A stretch of 64,000 nucleotides of DNA from Eubacteriales bacterium mix99 (GTDB lineage Bacteria; Bacillota; Clostridia; Caldicoprobacterales; DTU083): assembly GCA_038396605.1 (NCBI GenBank), contig CP121690.1:1458500-1522499 (forward strand), read 5' to 3'. Position numbers and translations under genes: made by a program. Shown one piece after another: positions 25,501 to 34,911 of this stretch. Below the pieces are notes generated by a model. That model saw only the letters and a program-made list of their open reading frames with translations. It searched no databases and was not told the origin of the DNA. The stretch's first letter is position 1. Every line of letters begins with the position of its first letter.

Positions 25501-27273
25501 GGTGATGATACCTATGCTTATCTCTTTAAGAAAAAAAGTGATGGGCAGGATGTTCTGATTCTATGGGCTAACGGAACCACAACAAATATTGGGATTACAG
25601 TTGGGGATCACCCTCTTCAGCTTTCGGATATGCTTGGAAACAGCCGGAAAGCTGCAACGATAGATGGTACTCTTGTTCTTACACTGACCGATCAGCCAAT
25701 TTATCTGGAAGGAAATTTTGCCGATTCACTGGCGCCTGCAGATCCTATGTTTTCTGTTGATCCGCTGGAAGAAGGTATTGTGGCGGGAAATGAGTTGGCA
25801 GTTACCGTTCATCGTTTTGGTAGTGCGCAGAATCTTTCCGGAAAATATCAGCTTACATTACCAGGCGGATGGAAGACAAAAGATGCTGATTTTTCATCCG
25901 GCAGGGATATGGATATTCTTCAGATTGAAGTGCCTGGTGGAACAAAAGGCGGAACGTATTCCATCAATATTTGTCCAGTATCCGGAGACTCTGTATATGG
26001 CTCACTGGAATTACAGGTACGAATCATTGATCAGGTGGAATATACATTGACTCCTCAACCCGCAAATATTGGAGACTGGAGCAAATGGAAAGTAGCTTTG
26101 AATGTCCGGAACAATACCATATCAAACGATGTAAAGGGTACTGTACGATTGCTTGAACCGGCAGCATGGAGGAGCGATGATGCTGCCGCTGACTTTGACA
26201 TTTCTGGCGGTGAAGAGGATTCCCTCTTCTTTAATGTGCCGGACAATCCTGGACAAAAACTATATACAGTGAAGGTTGAAATTGCGCAGGAGGGCCAGAA
26301 GACAACCATCCTTGAGAAAAAGGTCAGCTTCCTGGCAGCCGCCAAAGCGGAGAAGCCGATCAAAGTGGATGGGAAGATCGATCCCGGTGAATGGAAAAAT
26401 GCAATGCCCTTTACTGCCGATGAGGATGCCAGTTATTTTTCGTTGAATGGAGAGAAGTGGGGAGGCCCGGAGGATCTCAGTGCTGTGGGATATTTGAAGT
26501 GGGATTTGGACAATCTTTATCTGGCTTTGAATGTTATAGATGACAGCCATGTTCAAACAGATAAAGGCAGCGGCATCTGGAGCGGAGACAGTGTGCAGTT
26601 TTGTCTGGATCCTGGGCGGAGCATAGCCCCCGGTTATTATCATACCAATGATGAGATTGGGTTTGCCCTTAATTCACGGGACAATACCGTTTATCACTGG
26701 AAATGGGCTTCTTCTACCGGTGATGATCTCACTATGCCGGATGCGAAGTTTTCGGTTATAAGGAAAGGAACGATTACTTCTTATGAAGCTTCGATTCCAT
26801 GGAGAGATCTGGTGCCTGATCCGGATAGCATTGGTGAAAATACAGACCTTGGTTTCTCCTTACTAGTTAATGACAATGATCTAAATGATGAAGGAACCAG
26901 CGGCCGTAAGGGTTATATCCAGTATATGAGCGGCGTTGGGACAGGGAAGGATATGACCAAATATGGAGATCTTGTGCTCGCGGAAGGGAGAAACAATCCA
27001 CCCGAAATGCCTGAAATGGAAGAAATCATTGAAGGATATATGGAAGATGGCCAGCTAAATTCCAATTTGGGAAGTCAGCTTCTGTATCGTGTATCCATTA
27101 TCCATACGATGGTGGATCAGAAGCAATTTGCGGAAGCTGTGAACTATTTGAACGATTTACGCAGCTACATTTCAGCACCTGCCGTCCTGCAGCAGGGGTT
27201 GATAACGGAGGATGCACTGGATGCCATCAATGCGAAAGCACAGAAATGGATTGATGTACTGCAGGTTAGATGA
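22543..27273 (+). CDS. Giant secreted clan GH-A (GH39-like) glycosidase with carbohydrate-binding domains
   Basis: A 1576-residue exported enzyme. Order: signal peptide (~1-35); low-complexity acidic Pro/Lys/Asp/Thr linker (~36-165); beta-sandwich binding domain (~176-310); chitobiase-C-like domain with IYYTTDGSDP (~321-401); second beta-sandwich (~405-556); Ig-like domain (~558-665); TIM barrel (~673-1005) with acid/base Glu786 in FEIWNEWNGG and nucleophile Glu888 in PIWLSEIGWPTH; further beta domains; CBM9-like domain (~1269-1483, IKVDGKIDPGEW...); helical tail. GH39-like by the NE/E pair and flanking sequence; the exact family is uncertain. No LPXTG or SLH anchor is seen. VVCSS lacks a proper lipobox. 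The next gene is a paralogue. Confidence 0.85.
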   Translation: MKIKKVHRYLSVVLMIVLAWSLVVCSSPGIVMASAASRENVTTPEKDGIPSKGDVTDSKENHETSTEDATTPEDDKTNPKEDMVAPKDDVSNPKGDIVNPEGSHSAEDNEDNKEGDSGGVPLKTPARDTDKNDVNSENNVTGENTTAGQDAAVETDTSVDSPEEVSAILGETQISDGLVMEAAGDHGTHEPLVNDIDGTKCWTMTHEDDVDMFYLRGTVDPDFLGGKAEPMQVQVTYWDSPQNGFFSLMYDAVDNDIKESDKVTLSGSNTWKTHTFFLPQAKLQSFSGQYFSFRLGIWVPGSGFSDTPVSISRVALQKPTLLPGVATDVPEGIVDPGTEVKLECDEDGVAIYYTTDGSDPVNSDTRAEYGDNNPIVLHQATTIRAYAVKNDQRSLVHAFQYYLPSVSFQFDGQNGTGDGMDAWCAGDIGGDHFLRTTLGGKPCWVSKVEDKSALFINCNIGDGFVSDEAVGYDITVEYFDQGRGSFVVQYAYDNAYVCPPARLGDTGEWKTHTFHLNDVQFDNELNGADFRIGVWGGNMGLSSEDVAFASVAVRKSPLSVQFVSKGDKPGNIFYNDEPFDLEFQLSNKAQKGQDAQVSYTVWNGNGNSLFSEDFYISVPSQKTIYFPIDMSKIHNYGTYIIQLNVHDADGKTILSGEYPFSRILSESSGGNDMIGTQTHFGHRRGDRDKNLPIAAQAGIGWIRDEMFWGDAEKVKGQVEILPEWDEYIDTAIANGLKPLAELDFGNDLYGGGGPVTEEALAAFCNYCVVIAKHFEGRVRHFEIWNEWNGGMDTNGTVDQYSRMLVAASKAIKEVVPDAYIIGGVTAGADIAWLQQMIDYPGAYEAVDAISMHPYCYPSSPENGNVAGSVEQLSHIFGNRAAKPIWLSEIGWPTHTGISGVSETLSGAYAVRLYTWALANPDKVEHIFWYDLQNDGTDETYNENNFGLIRSWLPDDSVPWAAKANYAALSAFTSMISDAEFVRKCDLGDDTYAYLFKKKSDGQDVLILWANGTTTNIGITVGDHPLQLSDMLGNSRKAATIDGTLVLTLTDQPIYLEGNFADSLAPADPMFSVDPLEEGIVAGNELAVTVHRFGSAQNLSGKYQLTLPGGWKTKDADFSSGRDMDILQIEVPGGTKGGTYSINICPVSGDSVYGSLELQVRIIDQVEYTLTPQPANIGDWSKWKVALNVRNNTISNDVKGTVRLLEPAAWRSDDAAADFDISGGEEDSLFFNVPDNPGQKLYTVKVEIAQEGQKTTILEKKVSFLAAAKAEKPIKVDGKIDPGEWKNAMPFTADEDASYFSLNGEKWGGPEDLSAVGYLKWDLDNLYLALNVIDDSHVQTDKGSGIWSGDSVQFCLDPGRSIAPGYYHTNDEIGFALNSRDNTVYHWKWASSTGDDLTMPDAKFSVIRKGTITSYEASIPWRDLVPDPDSIGENTDLGFSLLVNDNDLNDEGTSGRKGYIQYMSGVGTGKDMTKYGDLVLAEGRNNPPEMPEMEEIIEGYMEDGQLNSNLGSQLLYRVSIIHTMVDQKQFAEAVNYLNDLRSYISAPAVLQQGLITEDALDAINAKAQKWIDVLQVR
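22996..23227 (+). repeat. 232-bp tract identical to 27956-28187
   Basis: Base-for-base identity between the two glycosidase genes over 232 bases (offset 4960), ending in a single mismatch on each side, within genes that otherwise differ often. A second identical stretch of roughly 95 bases follows after a few mismatches, up to 23332. It covers the start of the first binding domain and looks like a recent gene-conversion tract. Confidence 0.9.
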
Positions 27274-27538
27274 CATGTTTTTTATCGAGTCTGTTTGTAT
27301 GTGCATGTGTTTACCGCTAAAGTGGTGGTCACCAACAGAGTCGGATCGTTGATCGGGATTAGATTTGTTAGGACTCGTAGGAAATGATGTGAACGGATTC
27401 CGGACATACCTTATGTTTCTATGCATTCGGCATGTCCGGATAACACGGAAAAGTAATCCACTCCTTGAATCTAATGATGAAACCTATGAAGAGTGAGAAT
27501 GAGAGAGATATCCAAATAATATGGGGGAGAATGTGGTT

Positions 27539-30500
27539 ATGAAAAAAATGAATCGATACTTAAGCATTGCCTTAATGATTGTACTGATGTGGAGTCTTGT
27601 TGTCTGCAGCAATCCGGGAATTGTCATGGCAGCGGCAGCTTCCAAGGAGAACGCAACAACTTCCGGGGAAGATGGCATCCCTCCGAAAGAAGATGTGATG
27701 GATTCGGAGAAGGATAATGTAACTTCAACAGAAGATGCATTAATCTTGGAGGATGATACGACTAATCCAAAGGAAAATATAGACGCTCCAAAATGTGGTG
27801 CAGAAACTTCGAAGGAGGATGAAGTAAATCCGAAAGGTTTTCATTCTGCGGATGGTAAGGAAGCGGATTCCAGCGAAACATCTCACAAGATACCGATCAA
27901 GGATACGGATAAAAACAACGTCAATGATAAAGAGGATGCTGCCGATCAGGATGCAGCGGTTGAAACTGATACGTCTGTTGACAGTCCCGAAGAAGTCTCT
28001 GCAATTCTGGGGGAAACACAAATCAGTGATGGGCTTGTCATGGAGGCAGCGGGGGATCATGGAACGCATGAACCATTGGTGAATGATATTGACGGCACCA
28101 AATGCTGGACAATGACGCATGAAGACGATGTGGATATGTTTTATCTGCGGGGTACTGTTGATCCGGATTTTCTTGGTGGTAAGGCTGCACCCCTACAGGT
28201 TCAGGTTACCTATTGGGATTCTCCCCAAAACGGCTTTTTTTCACTGATGTATGATGCTGTGGATAATGATATCAAGGAATCGGACAAGGTCATTCTTTCC
28301 GGGAGCAATACCTGGAAGACCCATACGTTTTTTCTGCCGGAAGCCAAACTGCAGAGCTTCAATGGGGAGTACTATTCTTTTCGCCTGGGAGTATGGGTTC
28401 CGGGAAGTGATTTCAGTAAGACGCCTGTTTCCATCAGCCGGGTGGCTCTGCAAAAGCCCGACTTACTGCAAAATGTAACGGCTGATGTACCGGAAGGGGT
28501 TGTGGAGTCCGGCACAGAAGTGAAACTGGAATGTGATGAGAATGGAGCTTCCATTTACTATACAACGGACGGTTCGGATCCGGCGACTTCGGACACCAGG
28601 GCAGAATATAGCGATAATGCGCCGATTGTTCTCAGCCGGGCCACAACCATTAAGGCCTATGCTGTAAAGGATAATCAGCGAAGCCTCGTTCAGACCTTCC
28701 AGTATTACTTGCCGTCGGTAAGCTTTCAGTTTGATGGCCAGAATGGAACCGGAGACGGAATGGATGCCTGGTGCGTGGGAGATGTCGTCGGGGATCATTT
28801 CCGTCGAACCACTTTGGAAGGGCGATCCTGCTGGGTCAGCAAAGTGGAGGATCATAGCGGGCTGTATATAATGTGTGACATTGGTGATGGCTTCACACCG
28901 AAGGAGTCTGCCAATTACGATATAACGGTCGAATATCTTGATCAGGGGGAAGGCCGTTTTGTTGTACAATATGAGCATTCCAATTCTTTTGTAACTGCGC
29001 CCGTTCAGTTGGAGAATACCGACGAATGGAAGTCCCACACATTCCATTTGGATAATGTTCTGTTGAACAACGGAACAAACGGTGCGGATTTTCGCATCGG
29101 CGTGTGGGGAGAAAATATGGGATTCAGCAGTGCCGATGTTGCCTTTGCCAGTGTTACGGTGAAGCAAACACCTCCGGCTCCCATATCTGTTGAACTTGCA
29201 GGAAGCAAAAGCGGAAATATTTTTTGCAATGAAGAGCCCTGTGAACTGGGGCTTCAACTTTCGAACAGAACACAGGAAAACCAGAATCTTCAGTTATCCT
29301 ATACTGTGCGGAATAGCCATGGAAGTTCGCTGTTGTCACAGGATTTTTCCGTTACCATTCCGTCACAGCAAACAGTTCATTCTCCAATTGACTTATCAGA
29401 TATTCATGACTATGGTACCTATACCCTCCAACTGATCGTTCATGGTGCAGATGACAAAACGATTTTATCCGGGGAGTATCCTTTCAGTCGTGTACTTGCA
29501 CAACGAAACAATCTTTCTGATATGGTTGGAGCTTGTACTCATTTTAATCAGTCCAAGGGGGATCCGGATAAGAATTTCCCGATTGCTGCGCAGGCCGGGA
29601 TCAAATGGATACGGGATGAGATGAGCTGGAGTGCAGCAGAAACGACCAAGGGGCAGGTAAAAGTACTGCCGGAATGGGATGAATATATCGATACTGCCAT
29701 AGCCAGTTGCCTGGAGCCATTACTGATTCTCGATTATGGAAATGATTTATACGGGGGTGGTGGACCGATTACCGATGAGGCGATAGCAGGCTACTCCAAT
29801 TACTGTGCCGTCATTGCAAAGCACTTTGAAGGCCGGATAAAATATTTTGAGATCTGGAACGAATGGAATGGCGGAATGGGTACCGATGGAAAGTTGACTG
29901 CCAAACAATACAGTAAGATGATGGTAGCTGCCAGCAAGGCAATTAAAGAGGTCGTGCCGGACGCCTATATCGTTGGCGGATGCACAGCAGGTGCTGATAT
30001 CAGCTGGCTGCAGCAGATGATTGACTACCCGGGAGCTTATGAGGCGGTGGATGCGGTTTCCCTGCATCCGTATGTTTATCCCAGCAGTCCGGAAAGTGGA
30101 AACGTAATGGGGAGCATAGAGCAAGCAAACCAGATTTTTGGAGACCATCCTGCCAAGCCCATTTGGATTACGGAGATCGGCTGGCCGACACATACAGGAA
30201 TCAGTGGGGTGTCCGAGGCGACTTCGGGTGCTTATGCCGTACGTTTGTATACCTGGGCATTGGCCAATCCCGATAAGGTGGAACATATCTTCTGGTATGA
30301 TCTGCAAAATGATGGGATCGATGAAACTTACAATGAAAACAATTTTGGCCTGATACGCAGCTTTCTTCCGAAGGACCCGGTGCCATGGTCGGCAAAAGAA
30401 AATTATGCCGCACTCAGCGCATTTACCAGTAAGGTCTCCGATACAGATTTTGTAAGAAAGTGTGATTTGGGGGATGGCGTCTATGCTTATCTCTTCAAGA

Positions 30501-32239
30501 AGAAAAACAATGGACAGGATATTTTGATTCTCTGGTCCAATGGAACTGCTAAAAATGTTGGAATTACATTGGGCGATCGGCCGCTTCAGCTTTCAGATAT
30601 GTTTGGAAACAGCCGGAATGCGGCAACGGTGGACGGTACTCTTACCATTACGCTGACCGATCAACCGATTTATCTGGAAGGAACTTTTGCCGATTCACTG
30701 GCGCCTGCGGATTCTGCGTTTTCCATTGATCCGTTGAAGGAGGACGTTGTAGCAGGAAACGAGTTTACTGTTTTCATTCACCGCTCTGACAGTGCTCAGA
30801 AGCTGTCCGGAGAGTATCAGGTCACATTGCCGGAAGAATGGACTGCAAAAGATACTACCTTTCCATCCGGCCGAGATACGGATGTTTTACGAATTGAAGT
30901 GCCCGAGGGAACGAAAAGTGGAACGTATTCCATCAACATCCATCCGGTTTCGGAGAATGTTGTGTATGGATCCCTGACGCTGCCGATTCGTGTTATCAGC
31001 CAGATGGAATACAGGCTGATCCCATCTGTAACGAATGGTGATTGGAGAAAATGGAAGGTAGCTCTGAATATTCAAAACAATACAGCATCAAAAGAAATGA
31101 AAGGCTCTGCACGATTGCTCGAACCGGCGAAGTGGAATAGCAATAATGACGTCATTGATTTTGACATTCCTGCCGGCAAAGAGAATTCCATTTTGTTCGA
31201 CGTGCCGGACAACCCCGGTCCAAAACTGTATACTGTAAAAGTTGAAATTACACAGGAAGGCCAGAAGCCAACCGTCCTTGAGAAAAAGATCAGTTTTCTG
31301 GCAGCTGCCAAGGCGGAATGTCCAATTAAAGTGGATGGTACCCTCAGTCCTGAGGAGTGGGAAGATGCCATGCCATTTACCGCGAATGACAAGGCAAGCT
31401 ATGTTCCACTGAACGGTGGGCAATGGGGTGGCCCGGAGGATATCAGCGCGACCGGATATCTCAAATGGGACAAGGACAATCTTTATCTGGCAATGAACGT
31501 TATGGATGACAGCCATGTTCAGACAGACAAAGGCAGCGGTATCTGGAGCGGAGACAGTGTGCAGTTTTGCCTGGATCCCGGGCGGAGCATAGCTCCCGGT
31601 TACTATCATACCAATGATGAGATTGGCTTTGCCCTCAATTCACAGGACAATGCCGTCTATCACTGGAAGTGGGCTTCTTCTGCCGGCGATGATCTCACCA
31701 TGCCGGATGCCGGGTTTTCGGTGGTACGGAAAGGAACGATCACTTCCTATGAGGCTTCCATCCCATGGAGCGATTTGGTACCTGATCCGAATGGGATTGG
31801 TGAAAATGTGGATCTGGGTTTCTCCCTGTTGGTCAATGACAGTGATCCCAATGAGCAGGGAATTGGTGAGCGAAAAGGATTTGTTCAATATATGAGTGGT
31901 GTTGGTATCACGAAGGATATGGCTCAATATGGGGATCTGGTGCTTGCTGAAGGAACAAACAATCCGCCGGAAACACCTGAAATGGAAGAAATTATTCAAG
32001 GATACATGGAAGATGGCCAGCTGAATTCCAATTTGGGAGATCAGCTTCTTTATCGTGTATCCATTATCCAGACAATGGTGGACCAGAAGCAGTTTGCGGA
32101 AGCTGTGAACTATTTGAAGGATTTGCGCAGTTATATCTCAGCACCTGCCGTCCTGCAGCAGGGATTGATAACAAAGGATGCTTTGGATGCCATCAATGCA
32201 AAAGCACAGGAATGGATTGATGTATTGCAGGCAAAATGA
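27539..32239 (+). CDS. Second giant secreted GH-A glycosidase, paralogue of the preceding gene
   Basis: A 1566-residue protein with the same domain order as its neighbour: signal peptide, shorter acidic linker, beta-sandwich, chitobiase-C-like domain, second beta-sandwich, Ig-like domain, TIM barrel with Glu775 (FEIWNEWNGG) and Glu879 (PIWITEIGWPTH), CBM9-like domain and helical tail. The start at 27539 follows GGGGGAG; the ATG at 27521 precedes that site. Both catalytic Glu residues are kept, so both copies should be active. Differences concentrate in the linker and in surface parts of the binding domains (for example ALIAGYSNYC in the barrel), suggesting related but shifted substrates. The 265 bases between the two genes show no clear promoter or terminator. 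Confidence 0.85.
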   Translation: MKKMNRYLSIALMIVLMWSLVVCSNPGIVMAAAASKENATTSGEDGIPPKEDVMDSEKDNVTSTEDALILEDDTTNPKENIDAPKCGAETSKEDEVNPKGFHSADGKEADSSETSHKIPIKDTDKNNVNDKEDAADQDAAVETDTSVDSPEEVSAILGETQISDGLVMEAAGDHGTHEPLVNDIDGTKCWTMTHEDDVDMFYLRGTVDPDFLGGKAAPLQVQVTYWDSPQNGFFSLMYDAVDNDIKESDKVILSGSNTWKTHTFFLPEAKLQSFNGEYYSFRLGVWVPGSDFSKTPVSISRVALQKPDLLQNVTADVPEGVVESGTEVKLECDENGASIYYTTDGSDPATSDTRAEYSDNAPIVLSRATTIKAYAVKDNQRSLVQTFQYYLPSVSFQFDGQNGTGDGMDAWCVGDVVGDHFRRTTLEGRSCWVSKVEDHSGLYIMCDIGDGFTPKESANYDITVEYLDQGEGRFVVQYEHSNSFVTAPVQLENTDEWKSHTFHLDNVLLNNGTNGADFRIGVWGENMGFSSADVAFASVTVKQTPPAPISVELAGSKSGNIFCNEEPCELGLQLSNRTQENQNLQLSYTVRNSHGSSLLSQDFSVTIPSQQTVHSPIDLSDIHDYGTYTLQLIVHGADDKTILSGEYPFSRVLAQRNNLSDMVGACTHFNQSKGDPDKNFPIAAQAGIKWIRDEMSWSAAETTKGQVKVLPEWDEYIDTAIASCLEPLLILDYGNDLYGGGGPITDEAIAGYSNYCAVIAKHFEGRIKYFEIWNEWNGGMGTDGKLTAKQYSKMMVAASKAIKEVVPDAYIVGGCTAGADISWLQQMIDYPGAYEAVDAVSLHPYVYPSSPESGNVMGSIEQANQIFGDHPAKPIWITEIGWPTHTGISGVSEATSGAYAVRLYTWALANPDKVEHIFWYDLQNDGIDETYNENNFGLIRSFLPKDPVPWSAKENYAALSAFTSKVSDTDFVRKCDLGDGVYAYLFKKKNNGQDILILWSNGTAKNVGITLGDRPLQLSDMFGNSRNAATVDGTLTITLTDQPIYLEGTFADSLAPADSAFSIDPLKEDVVAGNEFTVFIHRSDSAQKLSGEYQVTLPEEWTAKDTTFPSGRDTDVLRIEVPEGTKSGTYSINIHPVSENVVYGSLTLPIRVISQMEYRLIPSVTNGDWRKWKVALNIQNNTASKEMKGSARLLEPAKWNSNNDVIDFDIPAGKENSILFDVPDNPGPKLYTVKVEITQEGQKPTVLEKKISFLAAAKAECPIKVDGTLSPEEWEDAMPFTANDKASYVPLNGGQWGGPEDISATGYLKWDKDNLYLAMNVMDDSHVQTDKGSGIWSGDSVQFCLDPGRSIAPGYYHTNDEIGFALNSQDNAVYHWKWASSAGDDLTMPDAGFSVVRKGTITSYEASIPWSDLVPDPNGIGENVDLGFSLLVNDSDPNEQGIGERKGFVQYMSGVGITKDMAQYGDLVLAEGTNNPPETPEMEEIIQGYMEDGQLNSNLGDQLLYRVSIIQTMVDQKQFAEAVNYLKDLRSYISAPAVLQQGLITKDALDAINAKAQEWIDVLQAK
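27956..28187 (+). repeat. 232-bp tract identical to 22996-23227
   Basis: Second member of the identical pair described at 22996, in the downstream glycosidase gene. Confidence 0.9.
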
Positions 32240-32277
32240 TACGCTTTATAGTACGATATGTTTTTAATTTCTGAATT

Positions 32278-32331
32278 TACCACGGAGTATCAGCATAAAC
32301 CGAAAATGCCGGTGCTTCCGTGGTATTTTTG
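32278..32331 (+). terminator. Rho-independent terminator after the glycosidase pair
   Basis: TACCACGGA (32278-32286) pairs with TCCGTGGTA (32317-32325), with a partly paired 30-base interior, followed by a T run. It is 39 bases after the stop and probably ends the operon. Confidence 0.75.
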
Positions 32332-32557
32332 TGGAGGCAGGCAAGGGGAAAAGTGAGGCAAAAGAAAGGAAAAGAGGGAAAAATGGAGAAGTGATACAGG
32401 TAAGTTGTTCAGTATGCGACGACAGGTGCACGCAAAATCGACCATGAGTTTTAAAGTTCCGGTGTAAATAAACGGACCGCATAAAGAAAACGAAGCGCAG
32501 CAACAGACGCAGAAGATGCCGGCAGAAATAAAGGCATCAGATCAAAAAGGAGATGGA

Positions 32558-33631
32558 ATGTCAGTGAGCCCTGTTATTTTCTATATAGGAACCTATACGA
32601 ATAAGTCCAGCAAAGGTATTTACGGAATCAAAAGGAACCCGGAGACCGGGGAGTTCAGCGATCCGGAGCTTTATGCAGAGGCAGTGTCCCCCACTTATCT
32701 GGCCTTCAATCCGGAGCGGACGGTGCTGTATGCCGCTTGTGAACCGACAGACGGCAGCAATGGGCGGGTAGCTGCCTATAAGATCGAGCCATCGACCGGA
32801 CATTTGAAAAAAATCAATGAGGTACAGGCTCCGGGGCGGGGACTGTGTCATATTTTAATGGATGTTTCCGGTTCCTGGCTGTTCGGAATATCGTACGCCG
32901 ATGCGATGGTGCAGGTATATCCTTTGGGAAAGGACGGCAGCGTTGGGGAGCTGGCATGTATGCGGCAGCATTTTGGGCAGGGAGTCCATCCTGTACGCCA
33001 GGAAAGAGCCCATACGCATTTTGCCTGTCTGACCTCGGAAGGGAAGTATCTGTGTATCTGTGATCTGGGACTGGACATGGTGGTGGTTTATCGGTTCAAC
33101 AGGGAAACCGGACAGCTGGAGAAGGACAGCGAGCGTACCCTTCACTTACCGGCAGGCTGTGGTCCGAGACATATGGTGTTTCATCCAAATGGGAAAATCG
33201 CCTATGTGGTGACCGAACTGTCTTCTCAGGTGATTGCATTGTCTTATTCCGCAGAGAAGGGATTTGACATTCTGCAGATTGTAAATGCCTTGCCGGCTCC
33301 CAATCCGGATGCAACGGCAGCTGCCATTCGGATTGACCGGGCTGGCCGGTATCTGTACACCTCCAATCGGGGAGAAGACAGCATTTCCCTGTTTCGGATC
33401 GACGAGGATACCGGGGATCTGACGCACATCAGCAATACTTCCACACATGGGAAGACTCCCAGGGATTTCCTGCTGGATCACACCGGCTCTCTTTTGTTTT
33501 GTGCCAATCAGGATACGGATAATCTGATCATTTATCGTATCTCCGGACAAGACGGTACCATTGTCCCCATCAGGGAAATCAAAGGAATTTCCATGCCGGT
33601 ATGTATTTTGGAGAATTCCGGCCGGGCATGA
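32558..33631 (+). CDS. Lactonase-family beta-propeller (6-phosphogluconolactonase-like)
   Basis: A 357-residue cytoplasmic seven-bladed propeller of the YbhE/CMLE lactonase family: VIFYIGTYTN at the N-terminus, repeats of the form GIYGIKRNPETGEF, LAFNPERTVLYAA, RHMVFHPNGKIAYVV and YLYTSNRGEDSISLFRID. The start at 32558 has AAAAAGGAG upstream; ATG 32516 lacks a site. The family hydrolyses sugar lactones, including 6-phosphogluconolactone. In this locus a lactone formed by the dehydrogenase is an equally good substrate. It lies upstream of a glycerate kinase gene. Confidence 0.87.
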   Translation: MSVSPVIFYIGTYTNKSSKGIYGIKRNPETGEFSDPELYAEAVSPTYLAFNPERTVLYAACEPTDGSNGRVAAYKIEPSTGHLKKINEVQAPGRGLCHILMDVSGSWLFGISYADAMVQVYPLGKDGSVGELACMRQHFGQGVHPVRQERAHTHFACLTSEGKYLCICDLGLDMVVVYRFNRETGQLEKDSERTLHLPAGCGPRHMVFHPNGKIAYVVTELSSQVIALSYSAEKGFDILQIVNALPAPNPDATAAAIRIDRAGRYLYTSNRGEDSISLFRIDEDTGDLTHISNTSTHGKTPRDFLLDHTGSLLFCANQDTDNLIIYRISGQDGTIVPIREIKGISMPVCILENSGRA

Positions 33632-33750
33632 TCCAGAATGGCAGATGTTGAGGAGCCGATTGCAGGCAGAGACGTGACACACTGGTTTCCGCGTCATAAG
33701 CGAGGCTCCTGATTGTGAAGGGAACGGTGGAATCACGAAAGGAGAAGATC

Positions 33751-34890
33751 ATGAGAAAAGCAGTCATCATTCCCGATTCTTTTAAGGGGACATTGAGCTC
33801 TGTGGGAATATGCAGAATTTTAGGCGATAAAATAAGGGAACATTTCCCGCACTGTGAAGTCGTCACCATTCCTGTGGCGGATGGCGGGGAAGGCAGCGTC
33901 GATTGTTTTCTGGAAGCATTGGGCGGAGAAAAGGTTTCCGTTTCGGTAAAGAATCCCTTTTTTGAAGAGTTGGATTCCTTTTACGGACTATTGCAGGATG
34001 GCAGGACAGCGGTGGTTGAGATGGCTGCCTGTGCAGGACTGCCCCTGGCAGAAGGCCGGAAGGATCCCTGCAAAACCACTACCTATGGAGTTGGGCAGCT
34101 TATTCTGGATGCGGCAGAAAGAGGGGCCGGAAAGATCATTGTCGGGCTTGGCGGCAGCAGTACAAATGATGGTGGCTGCGGAGCTGCTGCTGCGGTCGGC
34201 GTGAAGTTTTACAATGCGGAAAATGAGGAATTCGTTCCGGTTGGCGGAACCCTGAAGGAGATTGAGCGGATTGATCTGTCCGGCCGGGCAGGAATTCTGG
34301 ATGGCATTGAGATCATTACGATGTGTGACATTGACAATCCGATGTACGGGCCAGCAGGGGCTTCTCATGTGTTTGGACCGCAGAAAGGTGCGGACCCCCA
34401 AATGGTTTCGCAGCTGGAGGAAGGAATTCGGCATCTGGCGGATGTGATCAAAAGGGATCTCCATCAGGATTTGGGAGAGACTCCGGGAGCCGGGGCAGCA
34501 GGCGCCATGGGAGCGGGAATGATCGCATTCTTTCGTTCGAAGCTGCAGATGGGCATCGAAACGGTTCTGGATACAGTTCATTTCGATTCTGTCATTTCAG
34601 ATGCGGATATGGTATTTACCGGGGAAGGGAAAATGGATGGGCAGAGCCTCCGGGGAAAGGTTGTGATCGGGGTAGCCGGGAGAGCCCAAAAGCAAAATGT
34701 CCCGGTTACCGTGATTGTCGGCGGGGCGGAGGAAGGTATTGATGCGGCATATAACCTGGGAGTATCCTCTGTCTTTACGATTAACCGAATGCCGGAAGCT
34801 TTTGAGACCAGCCGCTGCAAAAGTGAGGAAAACCTGGCTTTCACGATGGATAACATACTGCGGTTGATGAAAAGTGTGTCCAAAACCTGA
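33751..34890 (+). CDS. glxK: Glycerate kinase (type I, GlxK family)
   Basis: A 379-residue kinase producing phosphoglycerate from glycerate and ATP. Signature segments: VIIPDSFKGTLSS at the N-terminus, VADGGEGSVDCFLEALGG, LGGSSTNDGGCGAAAAVG, DIDNPMYGPAGASHVFGPQKGAD and FTGEGKMDGQSLRGKV. The start follows AAAGGAGAAG; the in-frame ATG at 33715 has no site. Glycerate is an end product of several sugar-acid breakdown routes, which fits the dehydratase and lactonase upstream. The preceding ~120 bases show no strong terminator, so co-transcription with the lactonase is possible. Confidence 0.93.
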   Translation: MRKAVIIPDSFKGTLSSVGICRILGDKIREHFPHCEVVTIPVADGGEGSVDCFLEALGGEKVSVSVKNPFFEELDSFYGLLQDGRTAVVEMAACAGLPLAEGRKDPCKTTTYGVGQLILDAAERGAGKIIVGLGGSSTNDGGCGAAAAVGVKFYNAENEEFVPVGGTLKEIERIDLSGRAGILDGIEIITMCDIDNPMYGPAGASHVFGPQKGADPQMVSQLEEGIRHLADVIKRDLHQDLGETPGAGAAGAMGAGMIAFFRSKLQMGIETVLDTVHFDSVISDADMVFTGEGKMDGQSLRGKVVIGVAGRAQKQNVPVTVIVGGAEEGIDAAYNLGVSSVFTINRMPEAFETSRCKSEENLAFTMDNILRLMKSVSKT

Positions 34891-34911
34891 AAATCCAAAA
34901 CCTGAAAATTT

